64,000 nt of DNA from Pseudomonas taiwanensis (GTDB lineage: Bacteria; Pseudomonadota; Gammaproteobacteria; Pseudomonadales; Pseudomonadaceae). This document shows positions 1 through 8,697 of the stretch, piece by piece. The notes beneath the pieces are model-generated. The model worked only from the letters and a program-made list of their open reading frames with translations, was not told the origin of the DNA and searched no databases. Position numbers and translations under genes: made by a program. The stretch lies in the NCBI RefSeq assembly GCF_013393345.1, contig NZ_QJRF01000049.1, forward strand, positions 1 through 64,000, in the 5' to 3' direction. Numbering within the stretch: the first letter of the stretch is position 1; each line of letters starts with the position of its first letter.

Positions 1-15
1 ATTCCCGGCACAAAC

Positions 16-835
16 CCTGTGGGGGCGATTTCAATCGCTGAGCGGACCGCAGGTGCGCCCCTCGATCTTGCAGAGGGCAGCTTCGCCGCCCATAGCGAAT
101 GAATTCGCCCCCACAACAAGCGGCGACACTGTGCTGATCCTGTGGGGGCGATTTCAATCGCGATGCAGGTCAACGATCTGCCTCGTAGTCCCTGGGACAG
201 CTTCGCCGCCCTTTCGCGAATGAATTCGCTCCCACAAGGAAAAGCCAATCCCGGCACAAACGCTGAGCGGACCGCAGGTGCGCCCCTCGATCTTGCAGAG
301 GGCAGCTTCGCCGCCCATAGCGAATGAATTCGCCCCCACAACAATCGGCGACACTGTGCTGATCCTGTGGGAGCGATTTCAATCGCGATGCAGGTCAACG
401 ATCTGCCTCGTAGCCCCTGGGACAGCTTCGCTGCCCTTTCGCGAATGAATTCGCTCCCACAGGAAAAAGAAATCCGGTTTCCGCCACAAACCCTGTGGGG
501 GCGATTTCAATCGCTGAGCGGACCGCAGGTGCGCCCCTCGATCTTGCAGAGGGCAGCTTCGCCGCCCATAGCGAATGAATTCGCCCCCACAACAGCGATT
601 TCAATCGCGATGCAGGTCAACGATCTGCCTCGTTGTCCCTAGGACAGCTTCGCTGCCCTTTCGCGAATGAATTCGCTCCCACAAGGAAAAGAAATCCGAT
701 TCCCGGCACAAACCCTGTGGGGGCGATTTCAATCGCTGAGCGGACCGCAGGTGCGCCCCTCGATCTTGCAGTGGGCAGCTTCACCACCCATAGCGAATGA
801 CTTCGCCCCCACAAGGAAAAGCCGGCCACGCTGTC
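16..835. repeat. Tandem array of two alternating REP-pair (BIME) units
   Basis: About seven units of roughly 95-100 bases alternate as A-B-A-B-A-B-A, with starts near 16, 140, 248, 366, 494, 593 and 716. Each unit is flanked by inverted REPs: GTGGGGGCGATTTCAATCGC at the left and the complement-like GCGAATGAATTCGCCCCCAC at the right. Unit A carries a core beginning GAGCGGACCGCAGGTGCG; unit B carries GATGCAGGTCAACGATCTGC. The third (A) and sixth (B) units have lost their left REP arm. There is no gene here. Short open frames in the array only reflect the repeat period. The array ends about 110 bases before the first gene. Confidence 0.9.
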
Positions 836-948
836 GCAGGACAAATTAATTCGAACAGCAAGCGGTAGATGGCTTTCGAATACTTCGAGTCCCCTCGCGC
901 GGTATCGCCCAGGCCAGGAGGCCGAAACCTTTCTCTTTGGAGTCTGAT

Positions 949-1605
949 ATGCCAAGCGCTCCTGAATTCGATGACCGGCTCCACGCCGGACGCGCCCTCG
1001 CCGCGGTGCTGCGCGACCTCCCCCTGGACCATCCGCTGATCCTTGCTTTACCTCGTGGCGGCGTGCCGGTCGCCCATGAGATCGCCAAGGAACTGCAAGC
1101 GCCGCTGGACATCCTCCTGATAGGCAAGATCGGCGCGCCGGGCCATGAGGAATTCGCCCTCGGCGCGGTGGTGGACGGCGCGAACCCGCAATGGGTGATG
1201 GACGAAGAAGCGATGCGGTTGTTCGACCCGCCGCCCGGCTGGTTCGAACAGCAGCTGGAGGAAGAATTGCGCGAGATCGAACGCCGCCGCGCACTGTATT
1301 GCGGCTCCCGCGTGCCGATTTCCCCGGAGGGCCGCGACGTGGTGCTCGTGGACGATGGGCTGGCCACCGGCAGCAGCGTGCGCGTCGCCCTGCAAGCGCT
1401 GCACGCGCAGCATCCGCGCAAGGTGATCCTTGCGGTCCCGGTAGGCCCGGCGGACACCGTGGAGCGGCTGCGAGCCGAGGTGGATGAGCTGATCTGCCTG
1501 ACGATTCCCCCCTACTTCCGCGCCGTCGGCCATCACTACCGCAACTTTCGCCAGGTGAGCGATCAGGAAGTCATCGACCTGCTGGCCCCAGGGTGGCAGC
1601 CATGA
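949..1605 (+). CDS. Phosphoribosyltransferase family protein
   Basis: A 218-residue type I phosphoribosyltransferase-fold protein. The PRPP-binding loop is clear at about residues 131-143 (hydrophobic stretch, two Asp, then G-LATGSS). An N-terminal PRGG motif (about 35-38) is also typical of this uncharacterised bacterial branch. The substrate is unknown; family members often sit beside stress or salvage genes. I chose ATG 949 because GGAG lies six bases upstream; a TTG twelve bases earlier is also in frame. Its stop overlaps the start of the next gene (ATGA), so the two are probably translationally coupled and act in one pathway, perhaps nucleotide or polyamine related. Confidence 0.85.
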   Translation: MPSAPEFDDRLHAGRALAAVLRDLPLDHPLILALPRGGVPVAHEIAKELQAPLDILLIGKIGAPGHEEFALGAVVDGANPQWVMDEEAMRLFDPPPGWFEQQLEEELREIERRRALYCGSRVPISPEGRDVVLVDDGLATGSSVRVALQALHAQHPRKVILAVPVGPADTVERLRAEVDELICLTIPPYFRAVGHHYRNFRQVSDQEVIDLLAPGWQP

Positions 1606-3014
1606 AGCTCCCCTACCCCTTCGACGGCCGCCTGGTGATGATCGGCTTTGGCTGCATTGGTCGGGGCGTGCTGCCACTGCTGTTGCGGCACATCGACATG
1701 CAACCCGGCCAGTTGCTCGTGATCAGCCCCGATGAAGAAGACGCCACCGTGGCAGCGGGCTTCCAGGTGCCCTTCAAGGTCCTGCGCCTGACCGAAGAGA
1801 ACCATCGCGCCGAACTCGACTCGCTGCTGGGCGCGGGGGACTTTCTCCTCAACCTCTCGGTGCAGGTGGAGAGCGCCGCGCTCATTGCCCTGTGCCAGGA
1901 GCGCGGCACCCTGTACCTGGACACTTGCACCGAACCCTGGGCCGGCAGCTACACAGTCCCCAGCCAGTCGCCATCGGAGCGCAGCAACTACGCCCTGCGC
2001 GAGCGGACCCTGGCGCGACGCCGTGGCGATGCCGGAGGCAGCACCGCGCTGATCACCCACGGGGCCAACCCCGGCCTGGTGTCCCATCTGCTCAAGCAGG
2101 CGCTATTGGATTTGGCGGCAGACCTGGGCCAACCCCAGGCTGCGCCCCTGGATCGGCTGGGCTGGGCCACGCTGGCCCAGCAACTGGGGGTGCGCTGCAT
2201 CCATATCGCCGAACGGGATTCCCAGTACGGCAGCCGGCGCAAGTCGGCCGACGAATTCGTCAACACCTGGTCGGTGGACGGCTTCATCAGCGAAGCCTGC
2301 CAGCCGGCGGAACTGGGCTGGGGCAGTCATGAAAAGGACTTGCCGCCCGACGGCAGGCGCCACGCGTTCGGCTGCCAGGCGGCGATCTACCTGGAACGCC
2401 CCGGCGCGGCGACCCTGGTGCGGACCTGGACGCCCGGCACCGGGCCGACCCTGGGCTTCCTGATCACCCACAGCGAGGCGATTTCCATCGCCGACTACCT
2501 CACCGTCGGGCGCGGCGAGCAGCCTGAGTACAGACCCACGGTCCATTACGCCTATCACCCCTGCGATGACGCGGTGTTGTCGCTGCACGAACTGGCGGCG
2601 CGCAACTGGCGCCCACAGGTTCGCCAGCGTCTGCTGAACGCCGCCGACATCGAGGCCGGCGCGGACGACCTCGGTGTGCTCCTCCTGGGCCATGCCCGGG
2701 GCGCCTATTGGTATGGCTCGCGACTCACCATCGAGCAGGCCCGCGCCCTGTGCCAGCACAACAGCGCCACCAGCCTGCAAGTGAGCGCCACCGTGATGGC
2801 CGGGGTGATCTGGACCCTGGTCAACCCCGACCGCGGCATTCTCGAACCCGACCAGTTGCCCCACGACGAGATACTCGAACTCTGCCGCCCCTACCTGGGC
2901 GAGCTGGCCGGCTACTACAGCGACTGGACGCCCCTGCAGGACCGCGAACGGCTGTTCCCCGAAGAGCTGGACCTCAACGATCCCTGGCAATTCGTGAACG
3001 TCCGCTACCGTTGA
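1602..3014 (+). CDS. hss: Homospermidine synthase
   Basis: A 470-residue protein matching bacterial homospermidine synthase, which joins two putrescine-derived units to homospermidine in an NAD-dependent reaction. The N terminus is a Rossmann fold with GFGCIG at residues 15-20. The segments DTCTEPW and THGANPGLVSHL and the C-terminal half follow the saccharopine-dehydrogenase-like architecture, and the length is usual for the family. The start ATG overlaps the stop of the phosphoribosyltransferase gene; AGGG lies about eight bases upstream. It should act in the cytoplasm. A polyamine-binding protein is encoded about 16.7 kb further on, so the organism handles polyamines both by synthesis and by uptake. 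Confidence 0.88.
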   Translation: MKLPYPFDGRLVMIGFGCIGRGVLPLLLRHIDMQPGQLLVISPDEEDATVAAGFQVPFKVLRLTEENHRAELDSLLGAGDFLLNLSVQVESAALIALCQERGTLYLDTCTEPWAGSYTVPSQSPSERSNYALRERTLARRRGDAGGSTALITHGANPGLVSHLLKQALLDLAADLGQPQAAPLDRLGWATLAQQLGVRCIHIAERDSQYGSRRKSADEFVNTWSVDGFISEACQPAELGWGSHEKDLPPDGRRHAFGCQAAIYLERPGAATLVRTWTPGTGPTLGFLITHSEAISIADYLTVGRGEQPEYRPTVHYAYHPCDDAVLSLHELAARNWRPQVRQRLLNAADIEAGADDLGVLLLGHARGAYWYGSRLTIEQARALCQHNSATSLQVSATVMAGVIWTLVNPDRGILEPDQLPHDEILELCRPYLGELAGYYSDWTPLQDRERLFPEELDLNDPWQFVNVRYR

Positions 3015-3042
3015 TTTCGCAGAGCGAGGCGCGGACGATTCG

Positions 3043-3184
3043 CTGTAGGGGCGATTTCAATCGCCAAGCGGACCGCAGGTTCGCCCTTCGATCACACCGA
3101 TGGGTATCGCTCCGCTCCACCGCATCCTACGGTTCGTGGATCGTGGGGGTGGGAACTCTCCTGTGGGGGCGAATTCATTCGCTG
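3043..3184. repeat. REP elements and a second short repeat family
   Basis: Contains GGGGCGATTTCAATCGCC with a degenerate unit-A-like core at the left, and GTGGGGGCGAATTCATTCGC at the right. Between them, 3099-3131 is a GATGGGTATCGCTCCGCTCC... segment that resembles another dispersed Pseudomonas repeat (reverse complement CGTAGGATG...GCGATACCCATC). Confidence 0.75.
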
Positions 3185-3285
3185 TGTCTGCATCAAGTGT
3201 TGCTGTATTGCCCGTAGGAGCTGGCTTGCCAGCGAATGGCTCCTTTTCGCTAGCAAGCTAGCTCCTACAACGCTCCTGGACCGAC
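3178..3285. repeat. REP pair of the GTAGGAGCTGGCTTGCCAGC type with conserved flanks
   Basis: An inverted pair of GTAGGAGCTGGCTTGCCAGC-type REPs. Both the pair and its left flank (GCTGTGTCTGCAT...TTGCCC) recur at about 25692-25812, so the repeated block is about 110 bases, longer than one REP. Confidence 0.8.
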
Positions 3286-3311
3286 AAGTCGGCCAGGCTA
3301 TGGCGCGCCCC

Positions 3312-3929
3312 TCAACGGCTCAACAACAACCGGCCACCCAGGCCCAGCAGGAACACGCCCATCAGGGTCTCGAACACGGCCTTGAAACGCATGAAACCGC
3401 CGCGCACCGCAGAGTTGGAGAAGAGCATCGCCATCCCGCAGTACCAGAGGCCGGAAACCGCGGCGGCGATCACCCCGATGGCCGCGTAGAACCAGGCCGG
3501 CGCGTGCACCGGCACCATCACCGCGAAGATGCTGCCGTAGAAGGCCAGCGCCTTGGGGTTGGTCATGCTCACCAGGTAGCCTTTGCGCGCAGCGGCAAAG
3601 GCACTGGATTCGACCCGGTCGGGTGCGGCAACGGTGGGCTTGCGGGCGCCGAGGATCATGCGTAAACCCAACCAGATCAGATAGGCGGCCCCCGCCAGCT
3701 TGATGCCGAGATAGAGCCATTCCACCTGCGACACGATGAGCCCCAGCCCGGCGACGGCCAGCAGCGCCCAGGTGGCGGAGGCGGCGGCCAGGCCAAGCCC
3801 GGTGGCCACGCCGGCACGGCGCGAGCTGAGAGTCGCGGTGGACGTGACGATGGCGAAGTTGGGACCGGGGCTGATGACGCTCAGCACCAGGACGCCGGAG
3901 ATGGCCAGCAACGCGCCGAGGTAGTCCAC
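3312..3929 (-). CDS. LysE/RhtB family amino acid exporter
   Basis: A 205-residue inner-membrane protein with the LysE translocator layout: an N-terminal helix ending in SPGPNFAIV, a small-residue-rich second helix (GVATGLGLAAASATWALLAV), and about six membrane spans. The motif G-A-A-YL-WLGLRM and the later MTNPKA are typical of the family. It probably exports amino acids or related metabolites. The start is GTG with AGGAGG about five bases upstream; no competing ATG fits. It stands alone, convergent with the preceding operon and separated from it by REPs. The substrate cannot be read from the sequence. Confidence 0.88.
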   Translation of the reverse strand: MDYLGALLAISGVLVLSVISPGPNFAIVTSTATLSSRRAGVATGLGLAAASATWALLAVAGLGLIVSQVEWLYLGIKLAGAAYLIWLGLRMILGARKPTVAAPDRVESSAFAAARKGYLVSMTNPKALAFYGSIFAVMVPVHAPAWFYAAIGVIAAAVSGLWYCGMAMLFSNSAVRGGFMRFKAVFETLMGVFLLGLGGRLLLSR

Positions 3930-4059
3930 GGCACCCTCCTGTCGTTTAGGTCGGGGAAGATGCCGGCGAGTATATCCGTGCGCCGACCCGGCAGCGATGG
4001 CCGAAGGTCGCCCCTCTCCCGGCCGGGAGAGGGGTCAGGCGCGCAGGGCCTCAGGGCAT

Positions 4060-4626
4060 TTACGGCATGAGCGTATCGACGCCGCGATCATCCGGCTGAT
4101 TGTTCAGGACGCGCGGAATGCCTGCCGCGAACCAACTGGAATTGGCAGCATTGCGGATCAGCAGCACCGGGCTGACGCAGGGATTGGGCGGCACGGGATC
4201 GAAGACATCGTTGATCGAAAAATCACCCTCTTCGGTCAGCGGCACGCCCACCAGGTCGGTGCTGCTTTCAGTGAAGGGCGCGACGCTGCCGCAGAACAGG
4301 GTGGCGAATACCGACTGCCCGGTAGCCCTGCCGATGTTGTTGCCACCGCCCAGGATCAATCCCCGCCCTTCGGCCCGGAAAGCACCCGCGACGCTGACTC
4401 TGGCCTCGAAGGCGCGGATTACCCAGATCTGCCCGGCCGGCTGTACGCCACGCACCAGGTTGCGATTGACGACCGTGGCGATGTCTTCGGTGCCCTGGCC
4501 GCTGGAAACCGGCAGTACGCCAATGCCGCCCCTGAAGCGCAGCAGGTTGTCTTCAGCGAGGGCCATGGAAGCCAATGCGCCGGCAAGCAACAACATGGGA
4601 ATGGTAAGCGCGATTGTTCTTTTCAT
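4060..4626 (-). CDS. Secreted protein of unknown function
   Basis: A 188-residue protein beginning MKRTIALTIPM, with a clear signal peptide ending near SMALAED (about residue 24). The mature part has no membrane span and starts with a glycine-rich stretch (RFRGGIGVLPV). Later it holds two cysteines in separate segments (TLFCGS and NPCVS) that could form a disulfide. I do not recognise a named family. I used the ATG at 4626 because GGAG stands eight bases upstream; an upstream in-frame start would add 25 residues before the signal peptide. It is probably a periplasmic or extracellular protein and is transcribed alone. Confidence 0.7.
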   Translation of the reverse strand: MKRTIALTIPMLLLAGALASMALAEDNLLRFRGGIGVLPVSSGQGTEDIATVVNRNLVRGVQPAGQIWVIRAFEARVSVAGAFRAEGRGLILGGGNNIGRATGQSVFATLFCGSVAPFTESSTDLVGVPLTEEGDFSINDVFDPVPPNPCVSPVLLIRNAANSSWFAAGIPRVLNNQPDDRGVDTLMP

Positions 4627-4906
4627 ATCCGTAACTCCTGTCAGGCACCTGCCCCGGGAGGAGGCAGGTAGCCACTGAGCGGAGAAAGGAGGCGGTCGCA
4701 ACCCTGTCGCGAGGGCGGTGACCGGGCGGCAGGTGAGAAGCCGCGAAATGGATGGGTCGCTGGACTGGCGCTGGCCGTGGTGGCCGGGCGAACCGCCTTT
4801 CTCCTCCGGTGGTGTGTGGGCCCGCAGGCCTCAACCGTCCGTCAGAGCTGGCACGAGCGCGAAAGGAAGGCGGGGGTGCTGAACTCTGCTAGTACTGCAC
4901 TGGCGA

Positions 4907-5116
4907 TTATAAGCCCCTGCCGTTGTGCCCCCCGTCCGTCCGTCCCTTACCCTCCTCCTGCTGGTACCCCTCGTCGGGGATGCCCTGCGCTTCGCCCCCG
5001 GCCACCTCGGCCCCCAGCAGCGTCATCAGGAACAGCCAGAGGCAGGCGCCGGCCAATGGCCATCGGTTACTCCGGCGAAGCCGCCGGCCATGCGGGACAG
5101 ACGCACGACTCCTCAT
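4907..5116 (-). CDS. Possible small single-span membrane protein
   Basis: A 69-residue frame with an Arg-rich N terminus, one hydrophobic segment (PLAGACLWLFLMTLLGAEV, about residues 20-38) and a hydrophilic Gly/Glu/Asp-rich tail. ATG 5116 has GGGAG eight bases upstream, which is the main support. The positive-inside rule would place the tail in the periplasm. It lies downstream of oprC on the same strand but about 215 bases away. High GC gives many chance frames here, so this could be spurious; no family is recognised. Confidence 0.4.
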   Translation of the reverse strand: MRSRASVPHGRRLRRSNRWPLAGACLWLFLMTLLGAEVAGGEAQGIPDEGYQQEEGKGRTDGGHNGRGL

Positions 5117-5298
5117 AGGCACTGCTCCCGGCCAACGGCCCCGGGGATCGTCGGTCACCCGTTGGTGCCGACGTAGGTCTTACAGCAAGGTTATGTCCCA
5201 CCCCGCAGAAGCCCAGGCCTTCCATCGGACGATCAGCGCCCTTCGGCCCCCCGGATGCGCAACCAACAGCAAACAGGTCTCTGCGCCAGCGTCCTGTG

Positions 5299-5323
5299 GC
5301 CATGCCCCGCCCAAGGGCATGGC
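5299..5323 (-). terminator. Inverted repeat after oprC, possible terminator
   Basis: Nine-base perfect arms (GCCATGCCC and GGGCATGGC) with a seven-base loop start nine bases beyond the oprC stop. No T-run follows on the minus strand, so an intrinsic terminator is uncertain. Confidence 0.4.
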
Positions 5324-5331
5324 GTCCGGGT

Positions 5332-7458
5332 TCAGAAGCTGAAATCCACCTTGGTCCAGAGCGTGCGCCCCGGCTCGTTGATGGCCACCGGATCGGCCGG
5401 GAAGCCGAACCCGGCGTCCCCCGCTCGGTTCAGGTGTTCCGCGTAGGCCTTGTCGAAGAGGTTGTCGACGCCCGCGCTGACCTTGAGCTCCGGGCTCAGG
5501 CGGAAAGCGGTGTTGAGGGAGAACACGCCAAAACCGGCGCTCTTGCCGAAGTCCTGCCCCACCACGTTGCCCTTGCCCTCGGCCACGCGGTTCTGCGCTG
5601 TCACCACGCGCCACAGGCCGCCGGTGCTCCAGTTGTCCTGCTCGTAGGTAAGGCCGAGGCGCGCTTCCAGCGGTGGCATCTGCGGCAGCGCCTCGTCGCC
5701 CGAGCTGTTCTTGCCCCAGGCGTAGGCCAGGGTGGCATCGGTCTTCCAGTGGCGATCCAGGCGCCAGGCCGCACCCAGCTCACCGCCCATGATGCGGGCG
5801 TCGATGTTCTCGGCGCGGGAAGTGGGGCCCATCATCCCCGGCGTATAGATGAACAGGATGTAGTCGCGCACCTGGCCGACGTAGCCGGACGCCCAGGCCT
5901 CCAGGTCGCCACTCTGGTACTGAACGCCGAAATCGAGCTGGGTGGTCTTCTCCGGCTTCACCCCGTCGAAGGCATTGACTGAGCCGACCGGGCTGCGTCC
6001 CGGCGAGAACAGCTCCCAGTAGTCGGGGAAGCGCTGCACGTGGCCCAGCCCGGCGTAGAGGGTGGTGGGCGAATCGGCCAGATCGTGTTCGAAGCGCGCG
6101 AAACCGCTGGGCAAAGTGTCGGCGCGGGTTTCGCCGAATGTAGGGTTGGCTCGGCCCATCATGCCGCTGGTGGCGCGAAAGTCCTCGGCAGAGGCGCGGT
6201 CCAGGCGGCCGCCGGCCACCAGGCGATTGCGCGGCGCGAAGTTCCAGGTGGCCTCGGAGAACAGACCGTAGTTGTGGAACAGCGCGTCCTTGCTCCAGGG
6301 GAACTGGTCGGCGTCGGTGTACTGGCCACTCATCATGTCGAAACGCGAGCTGCGCTTGCGGTGTTCGCTGCGCATCAGGTCCAGGCCCGCCACCCATTCC
6401 ACCTCGGTCCAGCTGAAGGTGGCGGCGAAACGCCCGCCCACCGTGCGGCGGTCGACGTTCGAAGCCATCGGCATGGGCATCGAGCTGGTGGGATCGGGGC
6501 TACGCAGGCGGAAGTTGTCCATCACGTGGTCGGCGTAGTTGTAGTAAAGCTGCGCCTCCAGCTTGTCGAGCACGCCGCCCAGATTGCTGCGTTCGAAACG
6601 CAGGCCGAGGCTTTCCCGCAGGAACTGGCTGCCGTCCATGCCGCGACCGGCGTAGCGTGCCTCGCCGTCACCCTTGCCAGCGGTGAGCTCCACCAGGGTG
6701 TCCGCATCCGGCGTCCAGCCCAGGGCCACGTCACCGTTCCACTTGCTCCAGCGCGACGGCACGGTATCGCCGTTGCCATCTTCGTAGTCGTCCGCCTGGG
6801 CCTGGTTGCCCACCACGCGCAGGTAGCCGAGTTCGCTGCCCAGGGCGCCGTCCAGCACCTTGTCGAAGCGGCCGTTGGAGCCGGCCAGCACGCTGCCGCG
6901 CAGGCGGCTGCCGAGTTCACCGAAGCGCTCCGGCTCACGGTCGAAGCGCACGGTGCCGGCAGAGGCGCCGGGCCCCCAGAGCACGGTCTGCGGCCCCTTG
7001 ATCACGGTGAGACGGTCGAAGGTTTCCGGGGAGATGTAGGAGCTCGGCGCGTCCATGCGACCCGGGCAGGCGCCGATCATTAGGCCGCCGTTGGTGAGCA
7101 GGTTGAGTCGCGAGCCGAACATGCCGCGCAGCACCGGGTCGCCATTGGTGCCGCCGTTGCGGATGACGGAAAAGCCGGGAATGGTCTTCAGGTAGTCGGC
7201 CGCGTCGCTGGCAGGAACGGGCTGACGGGGGTCTCTCGGGTCCGTCACCACAGTCAGGGGCGAACTCTGTTGCACGGCGGTGACGACCGTGGGCTCGATC
7301 TCCTCCGGCAGTCGTTCCTCAGCCACGCCGACTCCGCACAGGGAGAGGCCGAGGAACAGGGCGAAACCCTGCTGCCAGCGCAGGCGGGCAGTGGTCGGGG
7401 TGAAAGGACGGGTGCAGTGGCGCGCAGCAGCGCGGCCTGGTTGGTTGGGCTGTTTCAT
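5332..7458 (-). CDS. oprC: TonB-dependent copper receptor OprC
   Basis: A 708-residue outer-membrane receptor with a signal region to about residue 46, a plug domain (PVLRGMFGSRLN, GPQTVLWGPGASAGTV) and a 22-strand-type barrel ending in F. It is the OprC copper importer type. The known copper ligands of Pseudomonas aeruginosa OprC form a CxxxM...HxM pattern 180 residues apart; here Cys131/Met135 and His311/Met313 reproduce it with the same 180-residue spacing. A second cue is the Met-rich loop SSMPMPMAS. Its two upstream neighbours on the same strand are DUF2946 proteins, the usual companions. The start has only a weak GGA upstream. Confidence 0.93.
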   Translation of the reverse strand: MKQPNQPGRAAARHCTRPFTPTTARLRWQQGFALFLGLSLCGVGVAEERLPEEIEPTVVTAVQQSSPLTVVTDPRDPRQPVPASDAADYLKTIPGFSVIRNGGTNGDPVLRGMFGSRLNLLTNGGLMIGACPGRMDAPSSYISPETFDRLTVIKGPQTVLWGPGASAGTVRFDREPERFGELGSRLRGSVLAGSNGRFDKVLDGALGSELGYLRVVGNQAQADDYEDGNGDTVPSRWSKWNGDVALGWTPDADTLVELTAGKGDGEARYAGRGMDGSQFLRESLGLRFERSNLGGVLDKLEAQLYYNYADHVMDNFRLRSPDPTSSMPMPMASNVDRRTVGGRFAATFSWTEVEWVAGLDLMRSEHRKRSSRFDMMSGQYTDADQFPWSKDALFHNYGLFSEATWNFAPRNRLVAGGRLDRASAEDFRATSGMMGRANPTFGETRADTLPSGFARFEHDLADSPTTLYAGLGHVQRFPDYWELFSPGRSPVGSVNAFDGVKPEKTTQLDFGVQYQSGDLEAWASGYVGQVRDYILFIYTPGMMGPTSRAENIDARIMGGELGAAWRLDRHWKTDATLAYAWGKNSSGDEALPQMPPLEARLGLTYEQDNWSTGGLWRVVTAQNRVAEGKGNVVGQDFGKSAGFGVFSLNTAFRLSPELKVSAGVDNLFDKAYAEHLNRAGDAGFGFPADPVAINEPGRTLWTKVDFSF

Positions 7459-7512
7459 GAGTCTTCCAGAATCGATGGTCAGGCTGCCCCTCCGGGGCAG
7501 TGCGTGGGCGAA

Positions 7513-7950
7513 TCAGGAAGTACGGGGTGGCGCGCGCGGCCGGGCGCTGGGGAACAGCGGCGCCTGCGCCGGCAGGCCGATGAACCGGGGCCGCCCCGGA
7601 GTATCTTCGACGGGCACCGCCAGGGCGGCAGCCGGCAGCGTGTTGCCCAGGGCCGGGCTTGCCGCCAGCAAGTTGCAATAGCCGCAGGCATCCAGGGGCG
7701 ATGCCGGCCCATGGTGGCTGGGTATCGGAGACGACTGTTCACCGTGGTCGCAGGCCAGTTCCGTGATCCAGCCGGGCAACTCCGCTTGCGCCACGCGAAC
7801 CTGGGACGCCAAAGCACCGAAATAGATCGCCAGCATCGCGAACAGCCCCAGCCACAGGCCCAGCCGCATCCGCACGGGCAAGGTCGTGGAATGGGCGTGA
7901 CGATGGCGGATGCGTGGAGCAGCCATGGGCATCGGTGAATCCGGTTGCAT
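7513..7950 (-). CDS. DUF2946 family membrane protein (first)
   Basis: A 145-residue protein if the ATG at 7950 is used; a GTG at 7965 and an internal ATG are possible alternatives, because no start has a strong ribosome site. It has one strong N-terminal hydrophobic helix (LGLWLGLFAMLAIYFGALASQ), then a periplasmic section with a conserved CDHG...CGYCNLL pattern typical of DUF2946. The paired cysteines and histidines suggest metal or redox chemistry near the membrane. It lies 54 bases upstream of oprC in the same direction, so it probably shares copper-responsive transcription. Confidence 0.75.
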   Translation of the reverse strand: MQPDSPMPMAAPRIRHRHAHSTTLPVRMRLGLWLGLFAMLAIYFGALASQVRVAQAELPGWITELACDHGEQSSPIPSHHGPASPLDACGYCNLLAASPALGNTLPAAALAVPVEDTPGRPRFIGLPAQAPLFPSARPRAPPRTS

Positions 7951-8032
7951 GGACGATCGGGCCACAGCAGCACCCCGAGAAAGGGATGCCAGCAGCAGGG
8001 TTCAGACGGAAGAGTCCGGGTCTGGAACGATG

Positions 8033-8416
8033 TCAGGCGGGCGGGGATGCCCGAGGATTGGCCGAAGGCCAGGCATGGCGCGGCGGGTGTTGGTCACCGC
8101 CGGCGCGAGGAAGGAAAGGCGCCCTGCCCACACCGAGCAGCCAGGACAGCAGCACCACGGCGACGGCACCGAGGATGACGCCGGAGCAGAGCGGGCACTT
8201 GAAGATGCCGGACCAATCGCCAGAAGCGCTGCCGCCGAGGTCGCCGACCAGGGCCGTGCCGCTGGCGGAATCGCCGGAGCAGAACTGCCCACCGATGCCG
8301 CTCAGCTCCAATCCCATCGCCTGGCCGTGGTGCAGGCCGCAGGCGAACAGATTGAACAGGACGCAGGCGTACAGCATCCAGGCAATCAGTGAGCGGTCTT
8401 GGCGGACGAGTTTCAT
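8033..8416 (-). CDS. DUF2946 family membrane protein (second)
   Basis: A 127-residue protein starting MKLVRQDRSL. An N-terminal helix (IAWMLYACVLFNLFACGLHHGQ) is followed by a linker with Cys and a second helix after FKCPLCSG, which is the DUF2946 signature. The His and Cys residues at the membrane boundary are candidate copper ligands, by inference only. It is the first gene of the DUF2946-DUF2946-oprC run. The in-frame ATG six codons earlier is less likely. The 281 bases upstream up to the divergent DUF1302 gene should hold both promoters; I see no clear operator there. Confidence 0.75.
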   Translation of the reverse strand: MKLVRQDRSLIAWMLYACVLFNLFACGLHHGQAMGLELSGIGGQFCSGDSASGTALVGDLGGSASGDWSGIFKCPLCSGVILGAVAVVLLSWLLGVGRAPFLPRAGGDQHPPRHAWPSANPRASPPA

Positions 8417-8697
8417 GGGCGGGGACTCTAGCACCGGCGTTCCAGATCAGGAAGCGTCAATGCCGTGTGGTGCATTGCCGCACGCCAGACGCCATTGGCC
8501 GAAACATCCGCGAAGTGGGCCGCCGGTCCGGGTTCCCCCTGCCCGGCCCCAAGCCGCCGGCCAGAACCACCGTTGCAGAGCGGCCAACGCGCCTTCTCAC
8601 TACAAAGTATGACTTTGAATATCACTACTTCGTCCGTTACCCGCCTTGGGAGGATTCATTAACGTTCGGCCGCCAACAGAACAATAAGGGTGGCCCC

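Noticed and set aside
16-835. CRISPR-like array
   Set aside because: The units alternate between two fixed cores and contain no unique spacers; the ends are palindromic REPs and no cas genes are near.
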